Positions 7,379 to 14,903 of a DNA stretch of 58,254 nucleotides are shown one piece after another (within the stretch, counting starts at the first letter, position 1; every line of letters starts with the position of its first letter). The stretch is from positions 1 to 58,254 of the forward strand of contig NZ_QHJH01000031.1 in assembly GCF_003947455.1 (NCBI RefSeq), given 5' to 3'. The stretch comes from Streptomyces sp. WAC 04229. Its GTDB lineage: Bacteria; Actinomycetota; Actinomycetes; Streptomycetales; Streptomycetaceae. Below the pieces are notes generated by a model, which was not told the origin of the DNA, made no database searches, and saw only the letters and a program-made list of their open reading frames with translations. The position numbers and the translations under genes are program-made.

Positions 7379-8755
7379 ATGTCCTCCCCACTCCCCGCCG
7401 GGCGCGCGAGAACCGCACTGTGCGCCGCGGTCGCCGCGGCCGTACTGGCCCTCACCGGCCAGCCGTCCCCGGCCGCCGCCGCACCCGCGCCCCACGCACC
7501 GGACGACTCCGTCAACCGGGCGTTCGAGCGCGCGGCCGTCGCCTACGACGTCCCCCGGGACCTGCTGGTCGCCGTCGGCTACGGCGAGACCCGCCTGGAC
7601 GGCCACGACGGCCTGCCGAGCCAGGACAACGGCTACGGCATGATGCACCTGGTCAGCAACCCGGAACGGCACACCCTGGAACAGGCCGCGCGACTCACCG
7701 GCGAGAGCGTCGCCGACCTGAAACGCGACACCGGTGCCAACATCCACGGCGGCGCCGCCGTGCTGCGCGCCCTGGCCGACGCGGCCGGTCTCGACGCCGC
7801 GGACCGGGACCGCCTCGGCGCCTGGTATCCGGTCGCCGCCCGCTACGGTGCCTCCGGCAGCGACGCCGCCGCGCGCCTGTACGCCGACGCCGTCTACGAC
7901 GTCCTCGGCGACGGCGTCCGGGCCCGTGCGGACGGCGGCGAGCAGGTCACCGTCACCCCGCGCGAGGTCCGGCCCCAGCGCGGAGAGTACGCCGGGACCG
8001 ACACCGGCACCGGGGCGAGCGCGTCCGCCGACTACCCGCCGGCCCTCTGGAACCCGGCGTACTCCGGCAACTACACCGCGGGCCGCAACTCGGCGATCAC
8101 CACCGTGGTCGTCCATGTCACGCAGGGCTCCTACGCGGGCTCCATCAGCTGGTTCCAGAACCCGTCGGCTCAGGTCAGCGCCCACTACGTGGTGCGGTCC
8201 TCCGACGGCCAGATCACCCAGAGCGTCCGCGAGGGCGACACCGCCTGGCACGCGCGCTCGGCCAACCCCTACTCCGTGGGAGTGGAACACGAGGGGTACG
8301 TCAGCGACCCCGCCTGGTTCACGGACGCCATGTACCGCTCGTCGGCGGCGCTGACCCGTCACCTCACCGACAGGTACGGCATCCCCCGGGACCGCGCGCA
8401 CATCGTGGGACACAGCGAGGTGCCCGGCAACGACCACACCGACCCCGGCCCGCACTGGGACTGGGCCTACTACATGAGCCTGGTCCGCGGCGACGACGGC
8501 GGCACCGGCACGCCGTTCCCGACGTGGGGCACGGACGTGAGCGTCCGTCAGCAGCCGTCGACGGACTCCGCCCGGGTGGCGAGTCTGCCCGGACCGACCT
8601 CCGTCCGCGTGGCCTGCCAGGTCCACGGCGGGCTCGTCGAGTACGACGGCTACAGCAACGATGCCTGGTCGTACCTGCCGGACTACGGCGGATACGTGTC
8701 CAACATCTTCATCGACGTCGACGACGCCTGGCTCCCAGGAGTGCCCACATGCTGA
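7379..8755 (+). CDS. Secreted N-acetylmuramoyl-L-alanine amidase with SLT-like and SH3-like domains
   Basis: A 458-residue secreted cell-wall hydrolase. A Sec signal peptide covers about residues 1-34. Residues 45-155 look like a lytic-transglycosylase-type domain (LLVAVGYGETRL, GYGMMHLV). Residues 225-365 are an Amidase_2/PGRP domain, with zinc-ligand histidines in VVVHVTQG and in NDHTDPGPHWDW. The last 80 residues form an SH3-like cell-wall-binding domain ending GVPTC. ATG 7379 follows GAGCGGAG. The stop overlaps the next gene's ATG by seven bases, indicating coupled translation. The amidase cleaves the MurNAc-L-Ala bond; the N-terminal domain may be catalytic or only structural. Confidence 0.88.
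   Translation: MSSPLPAGRARTALCAAVAAAVLALTGQPSPAAAAPAPHAPDDSVNRAFERAAVAYDVPRDLLVAVGYGETRLDGHDGLPSQDNGYGMMHLVSNPERHTLEQAARLTGESVADLKRDTGANIHGGAAVLRALADAAGLDAADRDRLGAWYPVAARYGASGSDAAARLYADAVYDVLGDGVRARADGGEQVTVTPREVRPQRGEYAGTDTGTGASASADYPPALWNPAYSGNYTAGRNSAITTVVVHVTQGSYAGSISWFQNPSAQVSAHYVVRSSDGQITQSVREGDTAWHARSANPYSVGVEHEGYVSDPAWFTDAMYRSSAALTRHLTDRYGIPRDRAHIVGHSEVPGNDHTDPGPHWDWAYYMSLVRGDDGGTGTPFPTWGTDVSVRQQPSTDSARVASLPGPTSVRVACQVHGGLVEYDGYSNDAWSYLPDYGGYVSNIFIDVDDAWLPGVPTC
8515..8755 (+). repeat. SH3-domain-encoding repeat, copy 1
   Basis: The segment coding FPTWGTDVSVRQQ through GVPTC is strongly similar at DNA and protein level to 9801-10041. Most differences are isolated substitutions, pointing to duplication or conversion of this module between the two adjacent genes. 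Confidence 0.8.
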
Positions 8756-10041
8756 CCCCTCCCACCCCGCGCCCGGGTTCCGTCCCACGCCGCGGACCGC
8801 GTCCCACGCGTGCCCTGACCGGCACCGTGTGCCTGCTCGCCCTCGCCGGCACGGCACTGGCCGCGGCTCCCGCGCCGGCCGCCGGCACCACCGCCGCGCC
8901 CGCCTCGGAGTCCTGGCGCCCCGACCTGTCCCCGGCAGGCGGCGACGACGTCAACGTCCGGTACGGGGAGGGCGCCCTGCGGGTGCGGGACGGCTCCGTC
9001 AGCCCCGCCTCCCTGGACCGGGACCGCGGCTACGCCTCCGCCGTCCTGGAGACCCACCACGTCCAACGGCCGGTGAACCGGGTCACCGTGGACCTCGACG
9101 CGACCGTGCCCGAGGCGGCGGACGTCGAGGTCGACGTGCGCGGACGGGCCGCCGACGGAACCTGGACCGAGTGGCGGCGGGCGGCGGCCGGCAGCCCGGC
9201 GCGACTGCCGCGCGACGTCGTCGACGTCCAGGCCCGGCTCACCCTGTGGAACGCCAGGGGCGAGGCCACGGCCGCCGTCCGCGCCCTGACCCTGACGGCG
9301 GACGACACGGGCAGCGTCTCCGCCGGGTCCACGCCGACGGCCGCCGCCTTCTCCGCCCGCGTCTACGCCACCCGCGAGGGCCTCGTCGGCCACACCACGG
9401 CCAACGGCCACGTCATCAAGGCGAACGACCACTTCGTGGCGCTCCCCTCCCGGCGGGCCCTGTCGCCCAAAGGCAGCGGACAGTACTCGGTGCAGGTGTG
9501 CGGTCCCGCCCGCTGCGAGACGGCGCCGGTGTGGGACGTCGGCCCGTGGAACACGCACGACGACCACTGGAACCCCTCCACGCAGCGTGAGCAGTGGAAG
9601 GACCTGCCACGCGGCCTGCCCGAGGCGCAGGCGGCGTACGAGGACGGCTACAACGGCGGTCGCGACGAGTTCGGCCGCCAGGTCGCCAACCCGGCCGGCA
9701 TCGACCTGGCCGACGGCACCTTCTACAACGTGGGCCTCGACGACAACGGCTGGGTGACCGTCACCTACCTGTGGACCGACGCCGGCGGCGACACCACGTC
9801 GTTCCCGACCTGGGGCACCGACGTGAGCATCCGTCAGCAGGCGACGACCGGCTCCACCCGGGTGGCGAGCCTGGCCGGACCGACGACCGTCCGGGTCCGC
9901 TGCCAGGTCCACGGCGAGCTGGTCAACTACGACGGCTACAGCAACGACGCCTGGTCCTACCTGCCCGACTACGGCGGCTACGTCTCCAACATCTTCATCG
10001 ACGTCGCCGACTCCTGGCTCCCCGGCGTGCCCACCTGCTGA
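8749..10041 (+). CDS. Secreted protein with C-terminal SH3-like domain, partner of the upstream amidase
   Basis: A 430-residue exported protein (signal peptide about 1-40, cleavage near APAPAAG). Residues 55-170 look like a beta-sandwich; residues 190-345 carry a conserved secreted-actinobacterial domain (EGLVGHTTANGHVIKANDHF, VWDVGPWNTHDDHWNP) that suggests a barrel-like, possibly hydrolytic fold. I cannot name the activity. The final 80 residues are nearly identical to the C-terminal domain of the amidase upstream. It starts at ATG 8749 inside the amidase stop region. Its 3' end overlaps the convergent ArsR-like gene by 64 bases. Co-expression and a shared binding domain suggest both act at the same cell-wall site. 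Confidence 0.8.
   Translation: MLTPPTPRPGSVPRRGPRPTRALTGTVCLLALAGTALAAAPAPAAGTTAAPASESWRPDLSPAGGDDVNVRYGEGALRVRDGSVSPASLDRDRGYASAVLETHHVQRPVNRVTVDLDATVPEAADVEVDVRGRAADGTWTEWRRAAAGSPARLPRDVVDVQARLTLWNARGEATAAVRALTLTADDTGSVSAGSTPTAAAFSARVYATREGLVGHTTANGHVIKANDHFVALPSRRALSPKGSGQYSVQVCGPARCETAPVWDVGPWNTHDDHWNPSTQREQWKDLPRGLPEAQAAYEDGYNGGRDEFGRQVANPAGIDLADGTFYNVGLDDNGWVTVTYLWTDAGGDTTSFPTWGTDVSIRQQATTGSTRVASLAGPTTVRVRCQVHGELVNYDGYSNDAWSYLPDYGGYVSNIFIDVADSWLPGVPTC
9801..10041 (+). repeat. SH3-domain-encoding repeat, copy 2
   Basis: Direct repeat of 8515-8755 at the 3' end of the second gene (FPTWGTDVSIRQQ through GVPTC), in the same orientation and about 1.29 kb downstream. Confidence 0.8.
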
Positions 10042-11036
10042 ACGGCCCCGTCCAGCAGCGCCGACCCCAGCGCGGTACGCCGGTGCAGCACCCGGTTGCC
10101 CTCGCGGCGGGTCGCCACCAGCCCCGCCTCACGCAGTACGGCCGCGTGGCGGCTCGCCGTGGACGGTGCCAGGCACAGCGCCGCGGCGAGCGAGGTCGTG
10201 GTCATCGGCGTCTCCAGCGACTCCAGCATCCGGGCCCGCGACGGGCCGGTCAGCCGGTCGACGGACGGCCTCGCCGCACCGGCGCGCCGGCACGGCAGCC
10301 AGCCCGGCTCCGGGCGCAGCGGGTGCACCAGCACCGGCGGCAGCGACTCGTCCACCAGGGCCAGCGGGGTCCTTACGCAGAAGAAGGCGGGCACCAGCGT
10401 CAGCGGGCGCCCGCCCAGCCTGAGCGACCGGGGTTCGGGGTAGGGGGCGGCGAGCAGGGTGCCGTCCCGCCGCCAGCCCGGCAGGTCGGTGTAACTCGCG
10501 AGCAGGGCCTCGGCGCCACCGCTCAGCGCCGCCTCGGCACGCCGGGCGCGGTCCTCCCCGGCCCGGGCACGGATCACGGGCAGGTACGGCGCCACGGCCA
10601 CGGCGTGGTAGCGGTGCAGCGTGCCGCCCAGCCAGCGCAGCGCGGTCGCGTCCCCGGAGGCCACCCACCGCACACTGCGCGGCACCGGGCCGCGCAGGTC
10701 CGCGCAGAGCCGGGTGAGTTCGGCGACGAGTCTGCTCCGGGGAGTGGAGCGCACCCGGTCCACGCCCTCCGCCAGGTCCAGGTCACCGCGACCGGGCGTC
10801 AGGAAGTCCGGGAAGTACCCGGTGGGCGGGCACAGCCGCATCAACGCCCGTACGTCGTCGGCGAGTCCACCACGGTGCAGGGCGCCGCGCACCTCGCGCC
10901 GCCAGGGGTCGTAGGTCAGTGGCTCCTGGTCGTTCTGCAGCAGGTGGAGGCTCAGCACCGTCTCCCACAACGGGTCGGCGCCCCGGGCCACGCCCATCCG
11001 GGTCAACGCGCCCTCGTCGAAGTCCACGTGAAGCAC
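9978..11036 (-). CDS. ArsR-like winged-helix regulator with large N-terminal domain
   Basis: A 352-residue regulator. The C-terminal third holds an ArsR-type winged helix (TTTSLAAALCLAPSTASRHA, then AGLVATRREGNRVLHRRT). The N-terminal 230 residues resemble the DUF5937-type domain found before such helices in actinobacteria. GTG 11036 is the start; an in-frame GTG at 11027 is an alternative. The last ~20 residues (VGTPGSQESATSMKMLET) are encoded antisense to the SH3 domain of the convergent gene, so the natural C-terminus may have been extended. A paralogue of the same build occurs at 52557-53579. Its targets are unknown. Confidence 0.78.
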   Translation of the reverse strand: MLHVDFDEGALTRMGVARGADPLWETVLSLHLLQNDQEPLTYDPWRREVRGALHRGGLADDVRALMRLCPPTGYFPDFLTPGRGDLDLAEGVDRVRSTPRSRLVAELTRLCADLRGPVPRSVRWVASGDATALRWLGGTLHRYHAVAVAPYLPVIRARAGEDRARRAEAALSGGAEALLASYTDLPGWRRDGTLLAAPYPEPRSLRLGGRPLTLVPAFFCVRTPLALVDESLPPVLVHPLRPEPGWLPCRRAGAARPSVDRLTGPSRARMLESLETPMTTTSLAAALCLAPSTASRHAAVLREAGLVATRREGNRVLHRRTALGSALLDGAVQQVGTPGSQESATSMKMLET

Positions 11037-11067
11037 TGTGCCTCCCCCCGCCGGCCGCGGTCACGGC

Positions 11068-11580
11068 TCAGCAGCCGCCACAGTTGTAGTAGGTGACGTC
11101 CCAGTGGTTGCCCTCGTCGGCGTAGACGTTGCCCGAACCGGACCGCCACTGCGGAGCGCCGTCGCCGCGCACGCCGATGTAGGTGAACGTGTTCTTGATG
11201 TAGTTGCCGACACAGGTGGTCTTGCCGAAGTCGAGCTTGTAGCCGTTCCAGTGGGAGTAGGTGCCGGAGGCGTGCCCGGTCTCGGTACCGCCGGTGATGT
11301 TCAGCGCGCACCCGGTGGCCCGCTTGAGGGTCTGCGCGCCCTGCGCGGTGGCGAGGTTGAGCTGGTCGAACGACGTACAGGTGCCGTTGTTCCGGTTGGA
11401 GCAGTTGCCGGAGGACGACCAGGTGATGCCGACGTCGCGGAACATCGACGTGGCGGTGGCGTGACTGATCTTCGTGGCAGCGAAGGCGTCGCCGGCGCCG
11501 GCGACGACGACCGCGCCCGGTGCGGCGACCAGGGCGAGCGCCGTGACGACCGCCCGGATGCGCGTGGTTGGAGCCCTCAT
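11068..11580 (-). CDS. Small secreted M15-like (D-Ala-D-Ala carboxypeptidase-like) protein
   Basis: A 170-residue exported protein with a Sec signal (about 1-34, cleaved near GDAFAA). Mature residues include H110-x2-G-x3-D117 (SHWNGYKLD) and E156-x2-H159 (EGNHWD), matching the spacing of zinc ligands and catalytic glutamate in M15 peptidases. Several cysteines (C60, C68, C91, C123, C167, C170) suggest disulfides. It is close to the minimal size for the fold. ATG 11580 follows GGAGG. It sits beside the cell-wall hydrolase pair, which fits a role in peptidoglycan cleavage. The activity is inferred from motif spacing only. Confidence 0.7.
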   Translation of the reverse strand: MRAPTTRIRAVVTALALVAAPGAVVVAGAGDAFAATKISHATATSMFRDVGITWSSSGNCSNRNNGTCTSFDQLNLATAQGAQTLKRATGCALNITGGTETGHASGTYSHWNGYKLDFGKTTCVGNYIKNTFTYIGVRGDGAPQWRSGSGNVYADEGNHWDVTYYNCGGC

Positions 11581-11697
11581 GGTGGAACCTCCATGCAGAA
11601 CGTCATGCTTCCTGTGGGGTGGTTGAGCATGCGGTGCAGGACGATGGTGCCCGAGGTCTACGCGCGTACGCCATAGGGCGTCAGTGGCGGGGAGCCG

Positions 11698-12555
11698 TCA
11701 GCCGGGCGTGAAACGCACCGGGGTTCCGGCTGCGGCCTGCGCCGCCGCCGCGAGGGCGGGTTCCGCGACGACCGCGACGACCGGGTAACCCCCGGTTGTC
11801 GGATGGTCGTGCAGGAAGATCACGGGGCGGCCGTCCGGCGGGACCTGTACGGCGCCCAGAACCATGCCCTCGCTGGGCAGTTCGCCCGTCGCCGCGCGTT
11901 CCAGCGGCGGCCCCTCCGTGCGCAGGCCGATGCGGTTGCTGTGCGGCGAGACGCGGTAGGCGGCCGACACGAGGGTGCGCAGGGCGGCGGGGGAGAACCA
12001 GTCGGCGCGGGGGCCCAGGCGTACCGGCAGGACCAGTTCGGCGGGCGGACCGGGCCAGGGGGCGGCCACGGGCGGCGGCACCGTTCGTGCGGGCGTGCCC
12101 ACCGGGAGGACGTCGCCGTCCCGCAGGGGGAGAGGCCCCAGCCCCGACAGGAGGTCGGTCGAGCGGCTGCCGAGGACGGCATCGACGGCGATGCCCCCGG
12201 CGACGGCCACGTACGACCTGACCCCCGTGGCGGCCGCCCCCACGTCCAGGACCGCGCCCGCGGGCACCCGCACCGGAGCGCCCCAGGCGGCGGGCCGCCC
12301 GTCGACGGTCACGGGGCAGGGCGCGCCGCCGACGACCACGGTGACGCCGCGGTCGGGCCGCAGGGCGCACCCGGTCAGCGTGGTCTCCAGGACGGCGGCG
12401 TCCGGATCGTTGCCCAGCAGCCGGTTGGCGAGGCGCATCGCGGGCGCGTCCAGCGCTCCGGAACGTGGCACGCCGAGGTGGGCGTGGCCGGGCCGGCCCG
12501 CGTCCTGCACGGTGGTGAGCGCCCCGGCACGCACGGTCGTGAACTTGGCCCTCAT
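11698..12555 (-). CDS. pxpC: 5-oxoprolinase subunit PxpC (biotin-dependent carboxyltransferase family)
   Basis: A 285-residue protein of the KipA/allophanate-hydrolase-subunit-2 family (VQDAGRPGHAHLGVPRSGALD, then FLHDHPTTGGYPVVAVV near the C-terminus), now known as PxpC. With PxpA and PxpB it forms the ATP-dependent 5-oxoprolinase that opens 5-oxoproline to L-glutamate in the cytoplasm. Its ATG overlaps the pxpB stop as ATGA, and it is last in the pxpABC operon. A role in carboxylation is sometimes annotated for the family, but gene order favours oxoprolinase. Confidence 0.9.
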   Translation of the reverse strand: MRAKFTTVRAGALTTVQDAGRPGHAHLGVPRSGALDAPAMRLANRLLGNDPDAAVLETTLTGCALRPDRGVTVVVGGAPCPVTVDGRPAAWGAPVRVPAGAVLDVGAAATGVRSYVAVAGGIAVDAVLGSRSTDLLSGLGPLPLRDGDVLPVGTPARTVPPPVAAPWPGPPAELVLPVRLGPRADWFSPAALRTLVSAAYRVSPHSNRIGLRTEGPPLERAATGELPSEGMVLGAVQVPPDGRPVIFLHDHPTTGGYPVVAVVAEPALAAAAQAAAGTPVRFTPG

Positions 12556-13214
12556 GCGGCTGCCTCCGTCGAGGCGCCGTCAGCTGTGACAAATCGCACC
12601 CGGGTCCCCGGTGTGAGGAGCGCCGCACGCGCACGAGCCGGGTCCCACAGCGGCCGCGGGTCCGGCATGGTGCCGATCAGCTGCCAGCCGCCCGGTGTGG
12701 AGCGCGGGTACACCGCGCTGTAGGGGCCGGCCAACGCCACCGCGCCGGCCGGCACGCGGGTCCTGGGGGTGGCCCTGCGGGGGACGTGGAGGCGGGGCGG
12801 CAGGCCGGTGAGATAGCCGAAGCCGGGCGCGAACCCGCAGAACGCGACCCGGTAGGTCCGGGAACCGTGCAGGGCGGCGACCTCGTCGGGAGCGACTCCC
12901 CACAGGACGGCCACGTCGGCCAGGTCCGGACCGTCGTAGCGCACGGGGACCTCCACCACGTCCCCGTCGTCGTCGGGGACCGGCGGTACCTCCCACCCGG
13001 TGACCTCGCGGGCCAGCGCCTCCGGGTCCGGTACCCCGTCGAGCAGCACGGTCCGCGCCCCCGGGACCACCTCCGTCACCGGCGGCAGGGTCCCGGCGGC
13101 GCGCCGGGACAGCACTTCGGCGTGGAAGGCCGCGGTGTGTTCGGCGTCGGGCAGTTCGACGAGGAGCGCGTGGCGGCCGGCGGGGCGGGCCGAGCGGGCC
13201 CGGGCGGCCGTCAT
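12552..13214 (-). CDS. pxpB: 5-oxoprolinase subunit PxpB (KipI family)
   Basis: A 220-residue KipI/allophanate-hydrolase-subunit-1 family protein. The signature VAFCGFAPGFGYLTGLPPRL lies about two thirds along, followed by RVPAGAVALAGPYSAVYPRSTPGGWQLIG, diagnostic for the family. It functions with PxpA and PxpC in ATP-dependent cleavage of 5-oxoproline. The start is ATG 13214, overlapping the pxpA stop by four bases, and its own stop overlaps pxpC in the same way, so the three subunits are translationally coupled. Confidence 0.9.
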   Translation of the reverse strand: MTAARARSARPAGRHALLVELPDAEHTAAFHAEVLSRRAAGTLPPVTEVVPGARTVLLDGVPDPEALAREVTGWEVPPVPDDDGDVVEVPVRYDGPDLADVAVLWGVAPDEVAALHGSRTYRVAFCGFAPGFGYLTGLPPRLHVPRRATPRTRVPAGAVALAGPYSAVYPRSTPGGWQLIGTMPDPRPLWDPARARAALLTPGTRVRFVTADGASTEAAA

Positions 13215-13963
13215 GCGAACGCCCCGATGCCGGTTCCGGCCGCCTCCAGTGCCTCGCGCACCCGCGCCGCGATCCGGGCCGCGCCCGGGGTGTCGCCGTG
13301 GACGCACAGCGAACGGGCGGCGACCGCGACGGTCGTGCCGTCCACCGCCTCGACCTCGCCCCGCACCGCGAACCCCAGCGCACGGCCGACCACCGCGTCC
13401 GCGTCGGTCACCACGGAGTCCGCCTCGCCGCGGGGGACGAGGGTGCCCCGCGCGGTGTAGGCGCGGTCCGCGAAGGCCTCCGGGACACCGGTGAGCCCCG
13501 CCTCCCCGGCGGCGTCGAGCAGTCGCGAGCCCGGCAGACCCAGCACGGGCAGCGCGCCGCCCGCCAGCTCGACCCCCGCCACGACGGCACGGGCCTGCTC
13601 GGCGTCGTGGACGGTGCGGTTGTAGAGCGCGCCGTGCGGTTTCACGTAGGCCACCTCGGACCCGGCGGCCTCGGCGAAGACCCTGAGCGCGCCGATCTGG
13701 TAGGCGACCTCGGCCGCCAGCTCGCCCGCCGGTACGTCCATGGCGCGCCGTCCGAAGCCCGCCAGGTCGCGGTAGGACACCTGCGCCCCGATCCGGACCC
13801 CGCGCTCGGCGGCGAGGGCGCAGACGCGCCGCATCACGGAGGGGTCGCCCGCGTGGAAGCCGCAGGCGACGTTGGCGCTGGTGACGACGGAGAGCAGGCA
13901 GTCGTCGTCGGTGAGGGTCCAGCGGCCGAAGCCCTCGCCGAGGTCTGCGTTGAGGTCGATCAC
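13211..13963 (-). CDS. pxpA: 5-oxoprolinase subunit PxpA (LamB/YcsF family)
   Basis: A 250-residue LamB/YcsF-type protein beginning IDLNADLGEGFGRW, with SANVACGFHAGDPSVM and VKPHGALYN, the family's conserved metal/substrate motifs. It is the third component of 5-oxoprolinase. GTG 13963 is chosen because the conserved N-terminus begins there; there is no strong Shine-Dalgarno, and an out-of-frame ATG overlaps it. It is first in pxpABC and is preceded by the palindrome at 13979-13993, only 16 bases upstream, so a bound repressor would block initiation. Confidence 0.92.
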   Translation of the reverse strand: MIDLNADLGEGFGRWTLTDDDCLLSVVTSANVACGFHAGDPSVMRRVCALAAERGVRIGAQVSYRDLAGFGRRAMDVPAGELAAEVAYQIGALRVFAEAAGSEVAYVKPHGALYNRTVHDAEQARAVVAGVELAGGALPVLGLPGSRLLDAAGEAGLTGVPEAFADRAYTARGTLVPRGEADSVVTDADAVVGRALGFAVRGEVEAVDGTTVAVAARSLCVHGDTPGAARIAARVREALEAAGTGIGAFA

Positions 13964-13978
13964 ATGCCGAAAGTAGAC

Positions 13979-13993
13979 GATCGTTGAACGATC
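13979..13993. promoter_or_regulatory. Palindromic operator, pxpA-proximal copy
   Basis: GATCGTTGAACGATC: 7-bp arms around a central G, 16 bases before pxpA. An identical 15-mer lies at 14049. The form resembles GntR/FadR-class operators (inference); no regulator gene of that class lies in this locus. Confidence 0.75.
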
Positions 13994-14048
13994 CGACAAG
14001 ACGCGACGGCGACCGCCCAAGCGGACGAGGAAAATCCACCTCTTGTTA

Positions 14049-14063
14049 GATCGTTGAACGATC
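14049..14063. promoter_or_regulatory. Palindromic operator, DUF969-proximal copy
   Basis: Second identical GATCGTTGAACGATC, centred 70 bp from the first and about 120 bp before the DUF969 start. Seventy bases is near seven helical turns, so two bound dimers could lie on the same DNA face and control both directions. Confidence 0.75.
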
Positions 14064-14183
14064 GCTAGTGTCCGTGCATCTGCCACGCATCTGGAGCTAT
14101 GGTCCGGGGACCGCTGAAGCCACGGCTCCGAGAGCTCCGGATCCGTGCTGCCCCGCCCCCTCATGCCTGAAGAAGGCCACCGA

Positions 14184-14903
14184 ATGATCGTTCTCCTCGG
14201 TGTGGTCGTGGTGATCCTCGGATTCGTCACGCGCCGCAACCCCGTCCTCGTGGTGGGTGTCGCCGGAATCGTCACCGGACTGCTCGGCAAGATGGACCCT
14301 CTGGAGGTCCTCGCGGCCTTCGGCCGGTCCTTCGCCGACAGCCGCTCGGTCACCGTCTACGCCATCGTGCTTCCGGTGATCGGCCTGCTCGAGCGCTACG
14401 GCCTGCGCGAACAGGCCCGTCATCTCATCGGGCGCCTGGGCAGGCTCAGCGCCGGCCGGTTCCTCACCGTCTACCTGCTGGTCCGGCAGGTCACCGCGGC
14501 GTTCGGACTCAACAGCATCGGCGGCCCGGCCCAGACCGTGCGGCCCCTGGTCGCGCCCATGGCCGAGGCGGCCGCCGAACGCTCCACGGGGGCCAGACTG
14601 CCCGAGCGGTGGCGCGAGAAGGTGCGCTCCTACTCGGCGTCGGCCGACACCGTGGGTGTGTTCTTCGGCGAGGACTGCTTCATCGCGATCGGCTCGATCC
14701 TCCTGATCACCGGCTTCGTGAACTCGACGTACCACCAGGACATCGAACCGACCCAGCTGGCCCTGTGGGCGATCCCGCTGGCCGTCTGCGCCTTCGTCAT
14801 CCACGGTGCCCGGCTGCTGCTCATGGACCGGCAGCTGGAGCGCGAGATGGCGCTCGCCGCCGCCGAACACGAGCTGCCGCTTCCCGAGGGGGCCGACAAG
14901 TGA
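14184..14903 (+). CDS. DUF969 family membrane protein, candidate transporter subunit
   Basis: A 239-residue membrane protein of the DUF969 family (IVLLGVVVVILGFVTRRNP, DSRSVTVYAIVLPVIGLLERYGL, FGLNSIGGPAQTVRP). About five or six hydrophobic segments are visible. ATG 14184 follows AGAAGG; an upstream in-frame ATG at 14163 is less likely. Its stop overlaps the DUF979 start as GTGA. DUF969 and DUF979 occur together and beside pcp in many bacteria. Here they face pxpABC across shared palindromes, so transport of pyroglutamate or pyroglutamyl peptides is the natural inference, not a demonstrated function. Confidence 0.85.
   Translation: MIVLLGVVVVILGFVTRRNPVLVVGVAGIVTGLLGKMDPLEVLAAFGRSFADSRSVTVYAIVLPVIGLLERYGLREQARHLIGRLGRLSAGRFLTVYLLVRQVTAAFGLNSIGGPAQTVRPLVAPMAEAAAERSTGARLPERWREKVRSYSASADTVGVFFGEDCFIAIGSILLITGFVNSTYHQDIEPTQLALWAIPLAVCAFVIHGARLLLMDRQLEREMALAAAEHELPLPEGADK

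Noticed and set aside
7177..10041. A 954-codon open frame on the plus strand
   Set aside because: Its first half is an arginine/proline-rich shadow of the amidase gene; only the part from ATG 8749 has protein-like composition and is annotated.
12552..14039. 495-codon minus-strand frame containing pxpB
   Set aside because: The N-terminal part is antisense-like noise over pxpA; the PxpB homology begins at ATG 13214, four bases overlapping pxpA.
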